DNA of 64,000 nucleotides, taken from positions 4,402,001-4,466,000 of the forward strand of contig NZ_AP022613.1 of assembly GCF_010730195.1 (NCBI RefSeq). Direction: 5' to 3'. Positions 25,722 to 36,043 of the stretch are shown here, one piece after another (the first letter of the stretch is position 1; each line of letters opens with the position of its first letter). The DNA is from Mycobacterium conspicuum. Its GTDB lineage: Bacteria; Actinomycetota; Actinomycetes; Mycobacteriales; Mycobacteriaceae. A program made the translations under genes and the position numbers. Below the pieces are notes generated by a model. The model saw only the letters and a program-made list of their open reading frames with translations. It did not search any database and was not told where the DNA came from.

Positions 25722-26884
25722 ACCGCGATCGGAATCCGGTGGTGGCCCCGCACGGTGCTCGTGTGCGAGGGAACCACCTGCCGCCGGTCGACCTCCCATT
25801 CGGGAAACCGGGCGAGCATCTCCTGCAACGCGATCCGGGCCTCGAGACGGGCGAGCGCCGCGCCCAGACAATGATGGATGCCGTATCCGAACGCCAGGTG
25901 ACGATCGATGTGCCGGGTCACGTCGTAGCAGTCGGCGTCGGCGAACTCGCGTTCGTCGCGATTGGCTGAACCGTTGAGCAGCAACACCTTTGACATCGCC
26001 GGTATGACGGTGCCGTGCAGCCGAACATCGGTAGCGACCCGCCTGCCCTGCACCGGGGAAGGCGCCTGGAAGCGCAGCGTCTCCTCGACCGCGTTGCCTA
26101 TGGCCGCCGGGTCGCCCGCCAGCCGGGCGCGTTGGTCCGGATGCTCGTCGAGCAACAGGCACGCCCATCCGAGCAACTTCGCCGTCGTCTCCGTGCCGGC
26201 GCCGACAAGCTCCGCGACGAAACATGCCGCCTCTTCGGTGCCGAGTCCGACCTGACTGAGGGCGGTGGCGAGGTCGTCGCGGGGGTCGTCACGGCGGGCC
26301 TCGATCAACCGGATGTAGCACTGGCGCAGCTCGGACTGGGCCTGCACCGCAACGTCGTTGACGATGCCAGCACCGGACTCCACGTGCAGGCTCTGGTCGA
26401 TGAGCCGGCGCACCCGCTCGCGGTCCGCCTTCTCGACCCCGATCAATTCCGAAATCACCTGCGAGGGAACCAGGGCGGCGAAGTCCTGAATGAAGTCGAA
26501 ACCGCCGCTGCCGATTTGGGCGTCGAGCAACTCGGCGCACAAGCGCCGCACGTGCTCCTCCAACGCGGCGACCCGCCGCGGGGTAAACGCGCGTGAGGTC
26601 AGCGCCCGGTGCGCCCGGTGGCCGGGGTCATCGAGCATGACCAGATAGGGCAGACCGAGCGGCTCATCACTCATCAGCTCGAGCAGATTGCCGTAACCCG
26701 AGCGGAACGTGTCCGGGTCGGTCAGTGCCGCCAGCACATCGTCGAAGCGCGACAGCGCATAGAAGTCGTGCTCGTCGTTCCGGTAGACCGGCGCCTCGTC
26801 GCGCAGCCGCCGCCAGACCGGATACGGATCCCTGTCGAGGTCCTTGCGGAACGGGTCGTACGCAACCTCGCCGGCGTGCACCAC
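25718..26884 (-). CDS. Cytochrome P450 (second)
   Basis: A 388-residue P450 with the I-helix AGTETT (229-234), ExxR as ETLR (268-271) and the heme loop FGYGIHHCLG with Cys339. The start GTG at 26884 shares one base with the stop of the upstream aldehyde dehydrogenase (TAGTG), so it is the third gene of a TetR-ALDH-P450 operon. A P450 and an ALDH in one operon suggest oxidation of a terminal methyl or hydroxymethyl through the aldehyde to the acid. The substrate is unknown. It differs clearly in sequence from the P450 at 16247. Confidence 0.9.
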   Translation of the reverse strand: MVHAGEVAYDPFRKDLDRDPYPVWRRLRDEAPVYRNDEHDFYALSRFDDVLAALTDPDTFRSGYGNLLELMSDEPLGLPYLVMLDDPGHRAHRALTSRAFTPRRVAALEEHVRRLCAELLDAQIGSGGFDFIQDFAALVPSQVISELIGVEKADRERVRRLIDQSLHVESGAGIVNDVAVQAQSELRQCYIRLIEARRDDPRDDLATALSQVGLGTEEAACFVAELVGAGTETTAKLLGWACLLLDEHPDQRARLAGDPAAIGNAVEETLRFQAPSPVQGRRVATDVRLHGTVIPAMSKVLLLNGSANRDEREFADADCYDVTRHIDRHLAFGYGIHHCLGAALARLEARIALQEMLARFPEWEVDRRQVVPSHTSTVRGHHRIPIAV

Positions 26885-28320
26885 TACACCCGGACGGCGA
26901 TGGTCTTCGTTTCGAGGAACTCCGACAATCCCGGCTCACCCATCTCGCGGCCGATGCCGGACTGCTTGTAGCCGCCGAACGGCGCGTCCGGCGCAAACCA
27001 CATGCCGCCGTTGACACCAACGGTTCCGGTCCGCATCTTGCGCGCGACGGCGAGGGCGCGCTGCGGGTCGGCACTGAGCACCGCGCCGGACAATCCGTAC
27101 ATCGAGTTGTTGGCGATGCGCACGGCGTCGTCGTCATCCTCGAACGGGATGACGACCAGGACGGGTCCAAACAGCTCGTCCTGGGCGACTTCGCTGTCCG
27201 GGTCGACGTTGGCTAAAAGCGTTGGCGCATAGAAGAATCCCGGCCCGTCGAGCGGATGGCCGCCGGTGATCAGTTTGGCGCCGGCCGCCACCGCCCGCTC
27301 GACGATCGCGTGCACCTTCTCGCGCTGGGCCTCGCTGATCAGCGGGCCCATGTAGGTTGCCGGGTCCGCGGGATTGCCCGCCGTGACCTGCTCCATGTGC
27401 GTGGCAATCGACTCCACTATCTCGTCGTGAATGGTGCGGGGCACCAGCATTCGCGATGTGATCGCACAGCCCTGGCCGGCGTGGGAGCAGGCCGTCATCG
27501 CGGCCATCACCGGGGGCATCTGGCGGTCGGCGTCGTCGAGCATGATCATGGCCGACTTGCCGCCGAGCTCGAGGAACACCTTCTTGACCGTCTCGCTGGC
27601 CGCGGCCATGATCCGCCTGCCCACCGGCGTCGAGCCGGTGAACGAGATCATGTCCACGCCGGGGTCGGTGGTGAGCACTTCGCCCACCTCGACCTCGGAG
27701 GAGGCCAGCACGTTGACGACGCCGGCCGGGATGTCGGTTTCCGCGGCGATCAGCTCACCCAGCGCGAGCGTGATCAACGGCGTCTGGGGGGCAGCCTTGA
27801 GCACCACCGTGCAGCCGGCGGCCAGCGCCGGCGCCAGCTTCACCAGCGCGAGCTGCGTCGGGAAGTTGTAGGCGACGATCGCCGAGACCACGCCGACCGG
27901 CTCGCGCTCCACGAAGCGCTTGCTGGTGATGCCCATCGCCGTGTGTTCGCCAAGGTCCTCGGTGAACCGGAACCCTTCGGCGAGGTCCGCGTAGTAGGGC
28001 AGCAGCGCGACCGGCGCATCGAAGGCGGGCCCGGCCACGAACGCGGGCGTGTGCCCGCACTCCGCGATGGTCAGCTCGGCGAACTCCTCGCGGTGGCGCA
28101 CCAGCGCGGGGTGCAGCTGCCGCAGGCAGCGCACCCGCAGCTCCAGGTCGGTCGACCAGGACGTCTCGTCGAAGGCCCGGCGGGCGGCGGCGACGGCGGC
28201 GCGGGCGTCGCCGACCGTGGCGTCGGCGGCCTCACCGACCGGCTCGCCGGTCGCCGGATTGACCGAAACGAACGTGCGGCCCGGGTCGACGAGACGCCCG
28301 TCGATGAGCAGTTTCTTCAT
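26884..28320 (-). CDS. Aldehyde dehydrogenase (second)
   Basis: A 478-residue ALDH with the cofactor segment VAYNFPTQ, KAAPQTPL, the general base in LELGGKS (about residue 254), the catalytic Cys in HAGQGCAI (about 288), DELFGPV and PFGGYKQSGIG. The start is ATG 28320, preceded by GAGG and overlapping the TetR stop by four bases (ATGA). The longer upstream frame runs through tetR and is discarded. It is similar in length and motifs to the ALDH at 14612 but clearly not a recent duplicate, judging by the low identity of the N-terminal halves. Confidence 0.92.
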   Translation of the reverse strand: MKKLLIDGRLVDPGRTFVSVNPATGEPVGEAADATVGDARAAVAAARRAFDETSWSTDLELRVRCLRQLHPALVRHREEFAELTIAECGHTPAFVAGPAFDAPVALLPYYADLAEGFRFTEDLGEHTAMGITSKRFVEREPVGVVSAIVAYNFPTQLALVKLAPALAAGCTVVLKAAPQTPLITLALGELIAAETDIPAGVVNVLASSEVEVGEVLTTDPGVDMISFTGSTPVGRRIMAAASETVKKVFLELGGKSAMIMLDDADRQMPPVMAAMTACSHAGQGCAITSRMLVPRTIHDEIVESIATHMEQVTAGNPADPATYMGPLISEAQREKVHAIVERAVAAGAKLITGGHPLDGPGFFYAPTLLANVDPDSEVAQDELFGPVLVVIPFEDDDDAVRIANNSMYGLSGAVLSADPQRALAVARKMRTGTVGVNGGMWFAPDAPFGGYKQSGIGREMGEPGLSEFLETKTIAVRV

Positions 28321-28979
28321 GATCGTCGCCTCGCCTTGCCCTGGGACAGTGACTGTATTGGCGGCACAAGCGTGCCTCGAATATCGGGGTTTGTCAACGC
28401 GTCGGCGACGAGGCCGTGCAGCCACCGCAGCGCCTGGGTGGCTTGCTTCTCGTCGAAGCCCCAGTCGCGGATGAGCAGCTCGTAGGACGTCACCTGCCAG
28501 ATGACGTCCAGCAGCGCGGCGACCATCTCGCGGTCCTGCGCTTCGGCACCCATCGCCTCGGCGACGGCACGGCGCAGCCCCTCCCGACGGGCGGCGTCAA
28601 CTTCGGGAAACACCACGGGATGCAGGCCCCACGGCCTGGCCGCGAACGTGGTCAGCTGCTGGTACAGCTTGGCCGCGACGGTCGGCAGGTCATCGAGTCG
28701 CAGCCGGTCATAGTCGACGTCGGCCTTGCGGAGCAGATGTGCGACCAGCGCCGCATGCAACTCGCCCTGAGATTCGAAGTGGCGGTACACCGTTCGCCGT
28801 CCCACTCCGGCGCGTTCGGCCACGGCCGTCATGGTCAGCTCGCTCCAGTCCCAGTCGGGCAGGTCCCGCGCCAGGTCGGCCGCGGCTTCCAGGATCCGCT
28901 GGGCCGTTCCTTCGGCGGCGGCGCGACGGCCCGACCCGTCATAGCGTCGCGACGGGCTCGCCGCCCGCTCTTCGGTCAT
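28317..28979 (-). CDS. TetR-family transcriptional regulator (first gene of ALDH-P450 operon)
   Basis: A 220-residue TetR regulator with the HTH in TMTAVAERAGVGRRTVYRHF (about residues 49-68) and a helical C-terminal domain with conserved WQV and DWGF segments. It leads the operon and overlaps the ALDH by four bases, so autoregulation is likely. The start is ATG 28979; the previous in-frame sequence offers no better codon. Only 34 bp separate it from the pruB stop codon, so its promoter must lie in or near the 3' end of pruB, or the operon may receive read-through from pruAB. Confidence 0.88.
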   Translation of the reverse strand: MTEERAASPSRRYDGSGRRAAAEGTAQRILEAAADLARDLPDWDWSELTMTAVAERAGVGRRTVYRHFESQGELHAALVAHLLRKADVDYDRLRLDDLPTVAAKLYQQLTTFAARPWGLHPVVFPEVDAARREGLRRAVAEAMGAEAQDREMVAALLDVIWQVTSYELLIRDWGFDEKQATQALRWLHGLVADALTNPDIRGTLVPPIQSLSQGKARRRS

Positions 28980-29013
28980 TGCGTCATGGTAAGAGGTCTG
29001 ATTATGCCGAGCT

Positions 29014-29966
29014 TCAGCGCCGTGAACGCTCCGCCAGTGCCCGCAGGAAAAACCCCAAATTGGCCGGGCGTTCGGCCAGCCGGCGCAGGAAATACTCATA
29101 CCACTGGGTGCCGAACGGCACGTACACCCGCACCTGATTGCCCGCGTCGGCCAGCCGCCGCTGTTCGGCGTCGCGAATGCCGTACAACATCTGGTACTCG
29201 AAATCCGCGCTGGCACGGCCGAATTCGCGGGCCAACGACGGCACCGCGGCGATGACCGACGGATCGTGCGAGGCCACCATCGGGTAGCCCGATCCGGCCA
29301 TCAGCACCCGAAGACAGCGCAGGTAGGACTCGTTCACCGCGGCGCGGTCCCGATAGGCCACCGACGCCGGCTCGTCGTAGGCGCCCTTGCACAGCCGGAC
29401 GCGCGCCCCGGCGAACTCCTCGCAATCGCCCAGCGTCCGGCGCAGATACGCCTGCAAAACCAGTCCCAGCCAAGGGAACTCGGCCCGCAGGTCGCGCACG
29501 ATCGACAGGGTCGAGTCGGTCGTGGTGTGGTCTTCGGCGTCCACGGTCACCCACACGCCCGCCCGCTCGGCGGCCGCGCAGATTGACCACGCGTTCTCCC
29601 GCGCGATCTTCTCGCCGTCGCGTTCCACCGCTTGCCCCAGCGCGGAGAGCTTCACCGACACCTCCAGCGGCCCGACGCGGTCACCGAGGCGGCTCATCGA
29701 GTCGATGAGGTCCAGGTAGACCTGCACGGCGGCGTCCGCGTCGTCGGCGTCGGTGACATCCTCGCCCAGGTAGTCGACGCTGACGTAGCGTCCCGAATCC
29801 CGCAGCAGCGCAACACTATCCAGCACGGAATCGACCGTCTCCCCCGGCACGAACCGGCCCACCACCTCGCGGGTGACCGGCATCCGTTCGGCGACCCGAC
29901 GCAACCCGTCGGACCGTCCGGCGGCCAGGATCACCGGGCGAACGGTCTTGGCGAACAACCCGGCCA

Positions 29967-29967
<1 letters not shown>
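29014..29967 (-). CDS. pruB: Proline dehydrogenase
   Basis: A 317-residue monofunctional PRODH that oxidises L-proline to pyrroline-5-carboxylate using FAD, delivering electrons to the respiratory quinone pool. The TIM-barrel signatures are visible: VSVKLSALG, VTVDAEDH, VLQAYLRR and RVRLCKGAYDEP, then the C-terminal YQMLYGIR and RVYVPFG substrate-binding segments. Mycobacteria encode PRODH and P5C dehydrogenase separately, which matches here. The ATG overlaps the pruA stop by one base (TGATG), so the two enzymes are translated together. It is the counterpart of Rv1188. Confidence 0.95.
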
Positions 29968-31607
<1,640 letters not shown>

Positions 31608-31640
31608 GTCGCCAGGATCCTCGGCGCAACGACGCAAACT

Positions 31641-31690
31641 GTTGGCCGATCAGACAACCTCGACGATCAGTTCTAGTAGAATCGGACAAC
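31641..31690. promoter_or_regulatory. Repeated half-sites between pruA and pruC, candidate PruC operator
   Basis: An 18-bp dyad centred on GATC lies at 31641-31658 (GTTGGCCGATCAGACAAC, 14 of 18 positions symmetric). Its right half, ATCAGACAAC at 31649-31658, recurs as ATCGGACAAC at 31681-31690, 32 bp downstream and directly abutting the pruC ATG. Direct repeats about three helical turns apart on one DNA face suit cooperative activator binding. The region is the only divergent promoter for pruAB and pruC. Confidence 0.45.
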
Positions 31691-33301
31691 ATGCAATCGG
31701 CCGCGGTCGGGCTGGGTCAGCTGCTCCTCGCGCTGGACGCCACCCTGGTCAGCCTGGTGGAGGCCCCGCGCGGCCTGGATCTGCCGGTAAGCTCGGCGGC
31801 CCTGATCGATTCCGACGACGTGCGGCTGGGGCTGGCGGCGGCGGCGGGCTCGGCTGACGTGTTCTTCCTGCTCGGGGTCATCGACGGCGAGGCGCTGGGT
31901 TGGATGGCCAAGCAGGCGAGCGAGCGGGTGCCGGTGGCGATCTTCGCCAAAGAGCCGTCGGACGCCCTGGTGAGCACCGCGGTCGCGGCCGGGTCGGCGG
32001 TGGTGGCCGTGGAGCCGCGGGCGCGCTGGGAGCGGCTGTATCAGTTGGTCAATCACGTGTTGGAACATCACCGCGACCGCGCCGACTCAACGGAGTACTC
32101 GGATACCGACCTGTTCGGCCTGGCGCAGTCGCTGGCCGACCGCATCCATGGCATGGTCAGCATCGAGAACGCGCAGTCGCATGTGCTGGCCTATTCGGCC
32201 TCCAACGATGAAGCCGACGAGCTGCGACGGCTGTCCATCCTGGGCCGCGCCGGCCCGCCCGAGCATCTGAAATGGCTTGATCAATGGGGCGTCTTCGATG
32301 CACTGCGCGCCGGCGACGATGTGGTTCGGGTCGCCGAGCGCCCCGAATTGGGGCTGCGCCCGCGGTTGGCGATCGGCATTTACCAGCCGCCGGCCAGTGC
32401 GCGGTGCGCGCCGGTGTTCGCGGGCACCATTTGGGTACAGCAGGGTGCACAGCCCCTCGCCGAGGATGCCGAGCAGATTTTGCGGGGCGCGGCGGTCCTG
32501 GCGGCGCGCATCATGTCGCGGCTGGCGGCGCGGCCGTCGACGCACGCGCGGCGCGTGCAGCAACTGCTGGGTTTGACCGACCAGGACGCCGCCACGACGC
32601 CGACCGAAATCGCCGCCATCGCAGACGAACTCGGCCTGGCCGCCGACGGCACGGCCGTGTTGATCGGTTGGGACTTCCTGAGCGCCACCGACACCGGCGC
32701 CCGCCCCGCGCGGCTGACCGACGTGTTGGCGTTGAGCGCCAGCGCTTTTCGTCGTGACGCGCAGGTCGCGTCTAAGGGCTCGCGAATTTATGTGCTGTTG
32801 CCCCAGACCACCACCAGCCGGTCAATCACCTCGTGGGTGCGCGGCACGATCGGCGCGCTGCGCGCCGAGCTCGGCGTGCAGCTGCGTGCCGCTATTGCCG
32901 CTCCGGTCGTGGGTTTGGCCGGGGTCGCGGGTGCACGTGTCGAGGTGGACCGCGTGCTGGACAGCGCTGCGCGGCACCCGGATTCGATCGACCAGGTGAC
33001 GTCCCTGGCCGAGGCACGCACCACCGTCTTGCTCGACGAGATCGTCACGCAAGTCGGTGGCCGGCTGGTCGACCCGCGGGTGCGTGACTTGCGCGCTCGG
33101 GAACCGGTGCTGGCCGAGACACTGAGGGCCTACCTGGACAGCTTCGGCGACGTCGGTGTCGCCGCGCACTGGTTGCAGATCCACCCCAACACGGTGCGCT
33201 ATCGGGTGCGGCGGATCGAGAAGCTGTTGTCGACTTCGCTTGCCGATCCCGATGTGCGGCTGGTCTTTTCGCTCGGGCTTAGGGTCCTGGAGCGGACCTA
33301 G
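31691..33301 (+). CDS. pruC: PucR-family transcriptional activator of proline utilisation
   Basis: A 536-residue PucR/CdaR-type regulator, the counterpart of Rv1186c. The N-terminal ~130 residues form the purine-catabolism-regulator-like domain. The middle is a GGDEF-like CdaR domain (about 290-420). The C-terminus carries the diagnostic helix-turn-helix: LRAYLDSFGDVGVAAHWLQI, then HPNTVRYRVRRIEKLL (about 478-515). In mycobacteria this protein is described as activating the proline genes. It is divergent from pruA across 83 bp containing paired half-sites. ATG 31691 has no strong ribosome site and the transcript may be nearly leaderless. Confidence 0.92.
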   Translation: MQSAAVGLGQLLLALDATLVSLVEAPRGLDLPVSSAALIDSDDVRLGLAAAAGSADVFFLLGVIDGEALGWMAKQASERVPVAIFAKEPSDALVSTAVAAGSAVVAVEPRARWERLYQLVNHVLEHHRDRADSTEYSDTDLFGLAQSLADRIHGMVSIENAQSHVLAYSASNDEADELRRLSILGRAGPPEHLKWLDQWGVFDALRAGDDVVRVAERPELGLRPRLAIGIYQPPASARCAPVFAGTIWVQQGAQPLAEDAEQILRGAAVLAARIMSRLAARPSTHARRVQQLLGLTDQDAATTPTEIAAIADELGLAADGTAVLIGWDFLSATDTGARPARLTDVLALSASAFRRDAQVASKGSRIYVLLPQTTTSRSITSWVRGTIGALRAELGVQLRAAIAAPVVGLAGVAGARVEVDRVLDSAARHPDSIDQVTSLAEARTTVLLDEIVTQVGGRLVDPRVRDLRAREPVLAETLRAYLDSFGDVGVAAHWLQIHPNTVRYRVRRIEKLLSTSLADPDVRLVFSLGLRVLERT

Positions 33302-33307
33302 CAGCCG

Positions 33308-33327
33308 CCGGCACCGGATGTTGCCGG
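33308..33327. terminator. Hairpin between convergent pruC and the proline-rich protein gene
   Basis: CCGGCA (33308-33313) pairs perfectly with TGCCGG (33322-33327) around an 8-nt loop, in the 30-bp gap between two convergent stop codons. There is no U-tract, as is common for mycobacterial intrinsic terminators. Confidence 0.35.
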
Positions 33328-33331
33328 TCGG

Positions 33332-33769
33332 TTAGATCGGCATCCAGACGGGTCCGTTCCAGTAACCCCAGCCGTTGGTAGAGGGGTTCCACGTGACCTG
33401 GGCCCACGGCGCCCACGGCGGGGGCGGCGGAGGCGGCGGTGCCCACGGCGGAGCGCCATAGCCGGGTCCGCCATAGCCGGGTGCGCCGGGACCGCCGGGC
33501 CCGCCGGGACCACCCGGACCGTAGCCGGCCGGACCACCGTAGTTGTCGTCCCAGTCACGGCAGTTGTTCCAGTTCGGGTTAGGACCCCAACCGTTGTCCC
33601 ACTGGTCGCCGGGGCACCAGTGGTGGTGGTACATCGGGGCGGGCGCGGCCTGCGCAGTGCCCGGTTGCAGGACGGAGGTCAAGCCCAGCGCGGACAACGC
33701 CATGCCGCCGCCCACCAGCGCGCCGGTGCACAGCCGAAGCCAGGACCTTGCTTTGGTTTCAGTAGTCAT
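33332..33769 (-). CDS. Secreted Pro/Gly-rich protein of unknown function
   Basis: 145 residues. A Sec signal peptide is clear: basic MTTETKARSWLR, a hydrophobic core to about residue 33, and an AQA-AP cleavage site near 41. The mature protein opens with YHHHWCPGDQW and NWNNCRDWDD, a two-Cys Trp/Asp motif that recurs in small mycobacterial secreted proteins. It then has about 50 residues of GPGGPGG, GYGGPGYG and eight consecutive prolines, ending in WNPSTNGWGYWNGPVW. The low-complexity tail suggests a cell-wall-associated or extended surface protein. I do not recognise a named family. It starts at ATG 33769 and is divergent from the GAP-family gene. Confidence 0.75.
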   Translation of the reverse strand: MTTETKARSWLRLCTGALVGGGMALSALGLTSVLQPGTAQAAPAPMYHHHWCPGDQWDNGWGPNPNWNNCRDWDDNYGGPAGYGPGGPGGPGGPGAPGYGGPGYGAPPWAPPPPPPPPWAPWAQVTWNPSTNGWGYWNGPVWMPI

Positions 33770-33891
33770 GCGGGTGAGGGTTGCCCTAAGGAAAGCATCT
33801 AAACGTCCGGGTGGCCCCTGCGGCGGAATGCGGCTTCCGGCGTGTTTTGTCGAATAGGTTGGACCTCAATCGGGCAGTATCGAGCCTTGCC

Positions 33892-34548
33892 ATGTTGATC
33901 AGCCTGTTGGTGATGGCGCTCGCGGTGAGCGTCGAGCCGTTTCGCATCGGGATGACGGTCCTCATGCTGAACAGACCCAGACCGATGCTTCAGCTGCTGG
34001 CGTTTTTGTGCGGCGGTTTCACGATGGGGATCACCGTCGGGCTGGTTGTGCTGTTCGTGTTGCGGCGCAGGTTGCTGGGATCCGCCTACTTCACGTTGCC
34101 GACGGTTCAGATTCTGATCGGCGTGCTGGCACTAGCGGTTGCTGCCGTACTGGCCGTGCGGGCGCGTCTGGGGACGCCCAACGACCGGTCCGCGGGAAGG
34201 CTGACGATGCGGGCACGGCAACTGCTAAACGGGCCTTCGCTGTGGGTCGCGGGGATCGCGGGTCTCGGGATCGCATTGCCGTCGGTGGACTATCTGGCCG
34301 CGCTGGCCCTCATTCTCGCCTCCGGCGCCGCGGCGACGACACAAGTCGGCGCGCTTCTGATGTTCAACGTCGTCGCCTTCATGCTGGTCGAGATCCCGCT
34401 CCTGGCCTACCTTTTGGCGCCCACGGCGACGCGCACGTCGATGGCCGCGCTGAACGATTGGATCCGGTCGCGTCGCCGCGTCGAGGTAATCACCCTGCTG
34501 GCCGTGGTCGGCTGTGTGCTGCTGATCGCCGGCGTGGCGGGTCAGTAA
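33892..34548 (+). CDS. GAP/SfLAP-family integral membrane protein
   Basis: About 218 residues with six predicted membrane helices, in a pattern of three, a basic cytosolic loop (RARLGTPNDRSAGRL), then three. The second half has SLWVAGIAGLGIALPSVDYLAALALI, characteristic of the mycobacterial GAP (Sap/SfLAP) family, whose founding member is needed for surface export of glycopeptidolipids in M. smegmatis. These proteins resemble LysE exporters. The start is uncertain: ATG 33892 places the N-terminus at the first helix; GTG 33811 would add 27 hydrophilic residues. Its cargo here is unknown; a lipid or small-molecule export role is inferred. Confidence 0.75.
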   Translation: MLISLLVMALAVSVEPFRIGMTVLMLNRPRPMLQLLAFLCGGFTMGITVGLVVLFVLRRRLLGSAYFTLPTVQILIGVLALAVAAVLAVRARLGTPNDRSAGRLTMRARQLLNGPSLWVAGIAGLGIALPSVDYLAALALILASGAAATTQVGALLMFNVVAFMLVEIPLLAYLLAPTATRTSMAALNDWIRSRRRVEVITLLAVVGCVLLIAGVAGQ

Positions 34549-34570
34549 GCCGGGCACCACCACCGGCGCG

Positions 34571-35683
34571 CTACGAGATCGCGTTGACCGCGGTCGACAA
34601 CCGCGACTTGAACGCATCCGGGATGGGAACATATCCGTTGTCCGCCAACCCATTCTGACCGGCACCGATGGTGCTCTGCAGGAAGGCCTTGACGGCCGCA
34701 CCGAGCCGCGGATCGGCATACTTCGAGCAGACGATCTCATAGGTGGCCAACACGATCGGATAGGCCCCGGGCTGTTCCGGCAGGTAGAACGAGATCGTGT
34801 CGAGAACCAGGTCGTTGCCCTGGTTGATGATCCCGGCGGTGGCAATCGTTTTCGCGACCGACTCCGCGGTGATCGCGACGGGGTCCGGGCCGGCCGACGT
34901 GATGATGTTAGCCATGGCCAGGTGCTGGGCCTGGGCGAATGACCATTCGTTGTAGCTGATCGCCCCCTCGGTGCGCTGGACGGCCGCCGACGTGCCGTCA
35001 TTGCCGACGGCGCCCTCGCCGACACCGCCGTTGAATGTTCTACCGGCGCCCTTGCCCCACGCGTCGCGAGATGCCGTATCGAGATACTTCTGAAAGTTGT
35101 CCGAGGTGCCGGACAGGTCGCTGCGGAACACGACATGAATCGGCTCGGCCGGCAGGGCGACACCAGTGTTGAGCTTCTGGATTGCGGGATCGTTCCATGC
35201 CGTGATGCCACCGTTGAATATCTTGGCCGCGGTCGGACCGTCGAGATTCAGCGACGTCACACCGTTGACGTTGTAGGTGATGGCGATGGGGCCGAACACC
35301 ACTGGCAGGTTCCACGCCGGTGAGCCGCATCGTTGGTGCGCAGCCGTGTACTCGCTCGGCGTCAACGGCGAGTCGGAGCCGCCGAAATCGGTTTGTTTTC
35401 CAGTAAATTCGCTGATGCCGGCGCCCGATCCGTTGGCCGTGTAGTTCAGCGTCTGACCCGGGCAGGCGCGCTCAAACGCGTTGGCGAACCGTGCCATCGC
35501 GTTAGCCTGGGCCGTCGACCCGCTGGCCTTCAACTTTTTGCGCCCGCCGCAAGCCACATTCCCGCTCGACGGTGCACGCGACGCGCCGGGCGCGCTCGCG
35601 TCGGTGCCACCGTCGCACGCCGACAGCACGAGCGCGATGGTAGAGCAGACGCACAGCGATGCGGCAAATCGGTTGGCTTTCAA
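34571..35683 (-). CDS. PstS-family phosphate-binding lipoprotein
   Basis: A 370-residue periplasmic substrate-binding protein. The lipobox LSAC puts the lipidated Cys at residue 23 after a hydrophobic signal. Phosphate-binding segments typical of PstS are present: KASGSTAQ near 53, NGSGAGISEF, TDFGGSDSPL, and VVFRSDLSGTSDNFQKYL. The length matches mycobacterial PstS1-3. No pstC, pstA or pstB is adjacent, so it must supply a transporter encoded elsewhere or act as a sensor or scavenger. The start is a TTG at 35683 preceded by AGGAATCGG; no ATG/GTG fits the signal peptide better. It is convergent with the GAP-family gene (22 bp). Confidence 0.9.
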   Translation of the reverse strand: MKANRFAASLCVCSTIALVLSACDGGTDASAPGASRAPSSGNVACGGRKKLKASGSTAQANAMARFANAFERACPGQTLNYTANGSGAGISEFTGKQTDFGGSDSPLTPSEYTAAHQRCGSPAWNLPVVFGPIAITYNVNGVTSLNLDGPTAAKIFNGGITAWNDPAIQKLNTGVALPAEPIHVVFRSDLSGTSDNFQKYLDTASRDAWGKGAGRTFNGGVGEGAVGNDGTSAAVQRTEGAISYNEWSFAQAQHLAMANIITSAGPDPVAITAESVAKTIATAGIINQGNDLVLDTISFYLPEQPGAYPIVLATYEIVCSKYADPRLGAAVKAFLQSTIGAGQNGLADNGYVPIPDAFKSRLSTAVNAIS

Positions 35684-35719
35684 TCCGATTCCTATGAATT
35701 CGCCAGCGACTAACCCGGC

Positions 35720-36043
35720 CTAGCCCGTGGAAATCTCGGCCTTATGCCGCGGGCAATACGCGTCGATGCTCGCGCCGACGAAAAAGCCAGAGTGGTAGGC
35801 GGGCATGCTACTGCTGTTCAAGACGTCGGTGACCACACTCGTCGGCGTCGCACCGTTGTCCAGCTTCACGCAAACGTAGTGTGCCGCTTCGATCGCGTGG
35901 GCGGGAGACACGTGGTCGGTGATGCCCTCGGACCGCAGCGTTGCCAGGAATTGCTCGTCGGCGGGGTCGGCATGTGCGGTCGCGACTGACGATAGAAGGC
36001 CGCTCAACGTGAGGGCGAAGGCTACTATCAGGCGCCTGGCCAT
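35720..36043 (-). CDS. DUF732 secreted protein
   Basis: A 107-residue small exported protein. The signal peptide MARRLIVAFALTLSGLLSSV ends with an AHA-DP cleavage site near 28. The mature part is a DUF732 domain: DEQFLATLRSEGI, then AHYVCVKLDNG and a second Cys in DAYCPRH, predicted to form a disulfide. The function of DUF732 proteins is unknown; many are in mycobacterial culture filtrates. The start is ATG 36043 after AGGGAG; the longer frame upstream lacks a ribosome site and would bury the signal. A second DUF732 gene lies 418 bp away in divergent orientation. Confidence 0.85.
   Translation of the reverse strand: MARRLIVAFALTLSGLLSSVATAHADPADEQFLATLRSEGITDHVSPAHAIEAAHYVCVKLDNGATPTSVVTDVLNSSSMPAYHSGFFVGASIDAYCPRHKAEISTG

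Noticed and set aside
33770..33800. IdeR (iron) box suggested by AGGGTTGCCCTAAGG upstream of the proline-rich protein gene
   Set aside because: Only a short AGGG/CCCT dyad; it does not fit the 19-bp IdeR consensus over its length.
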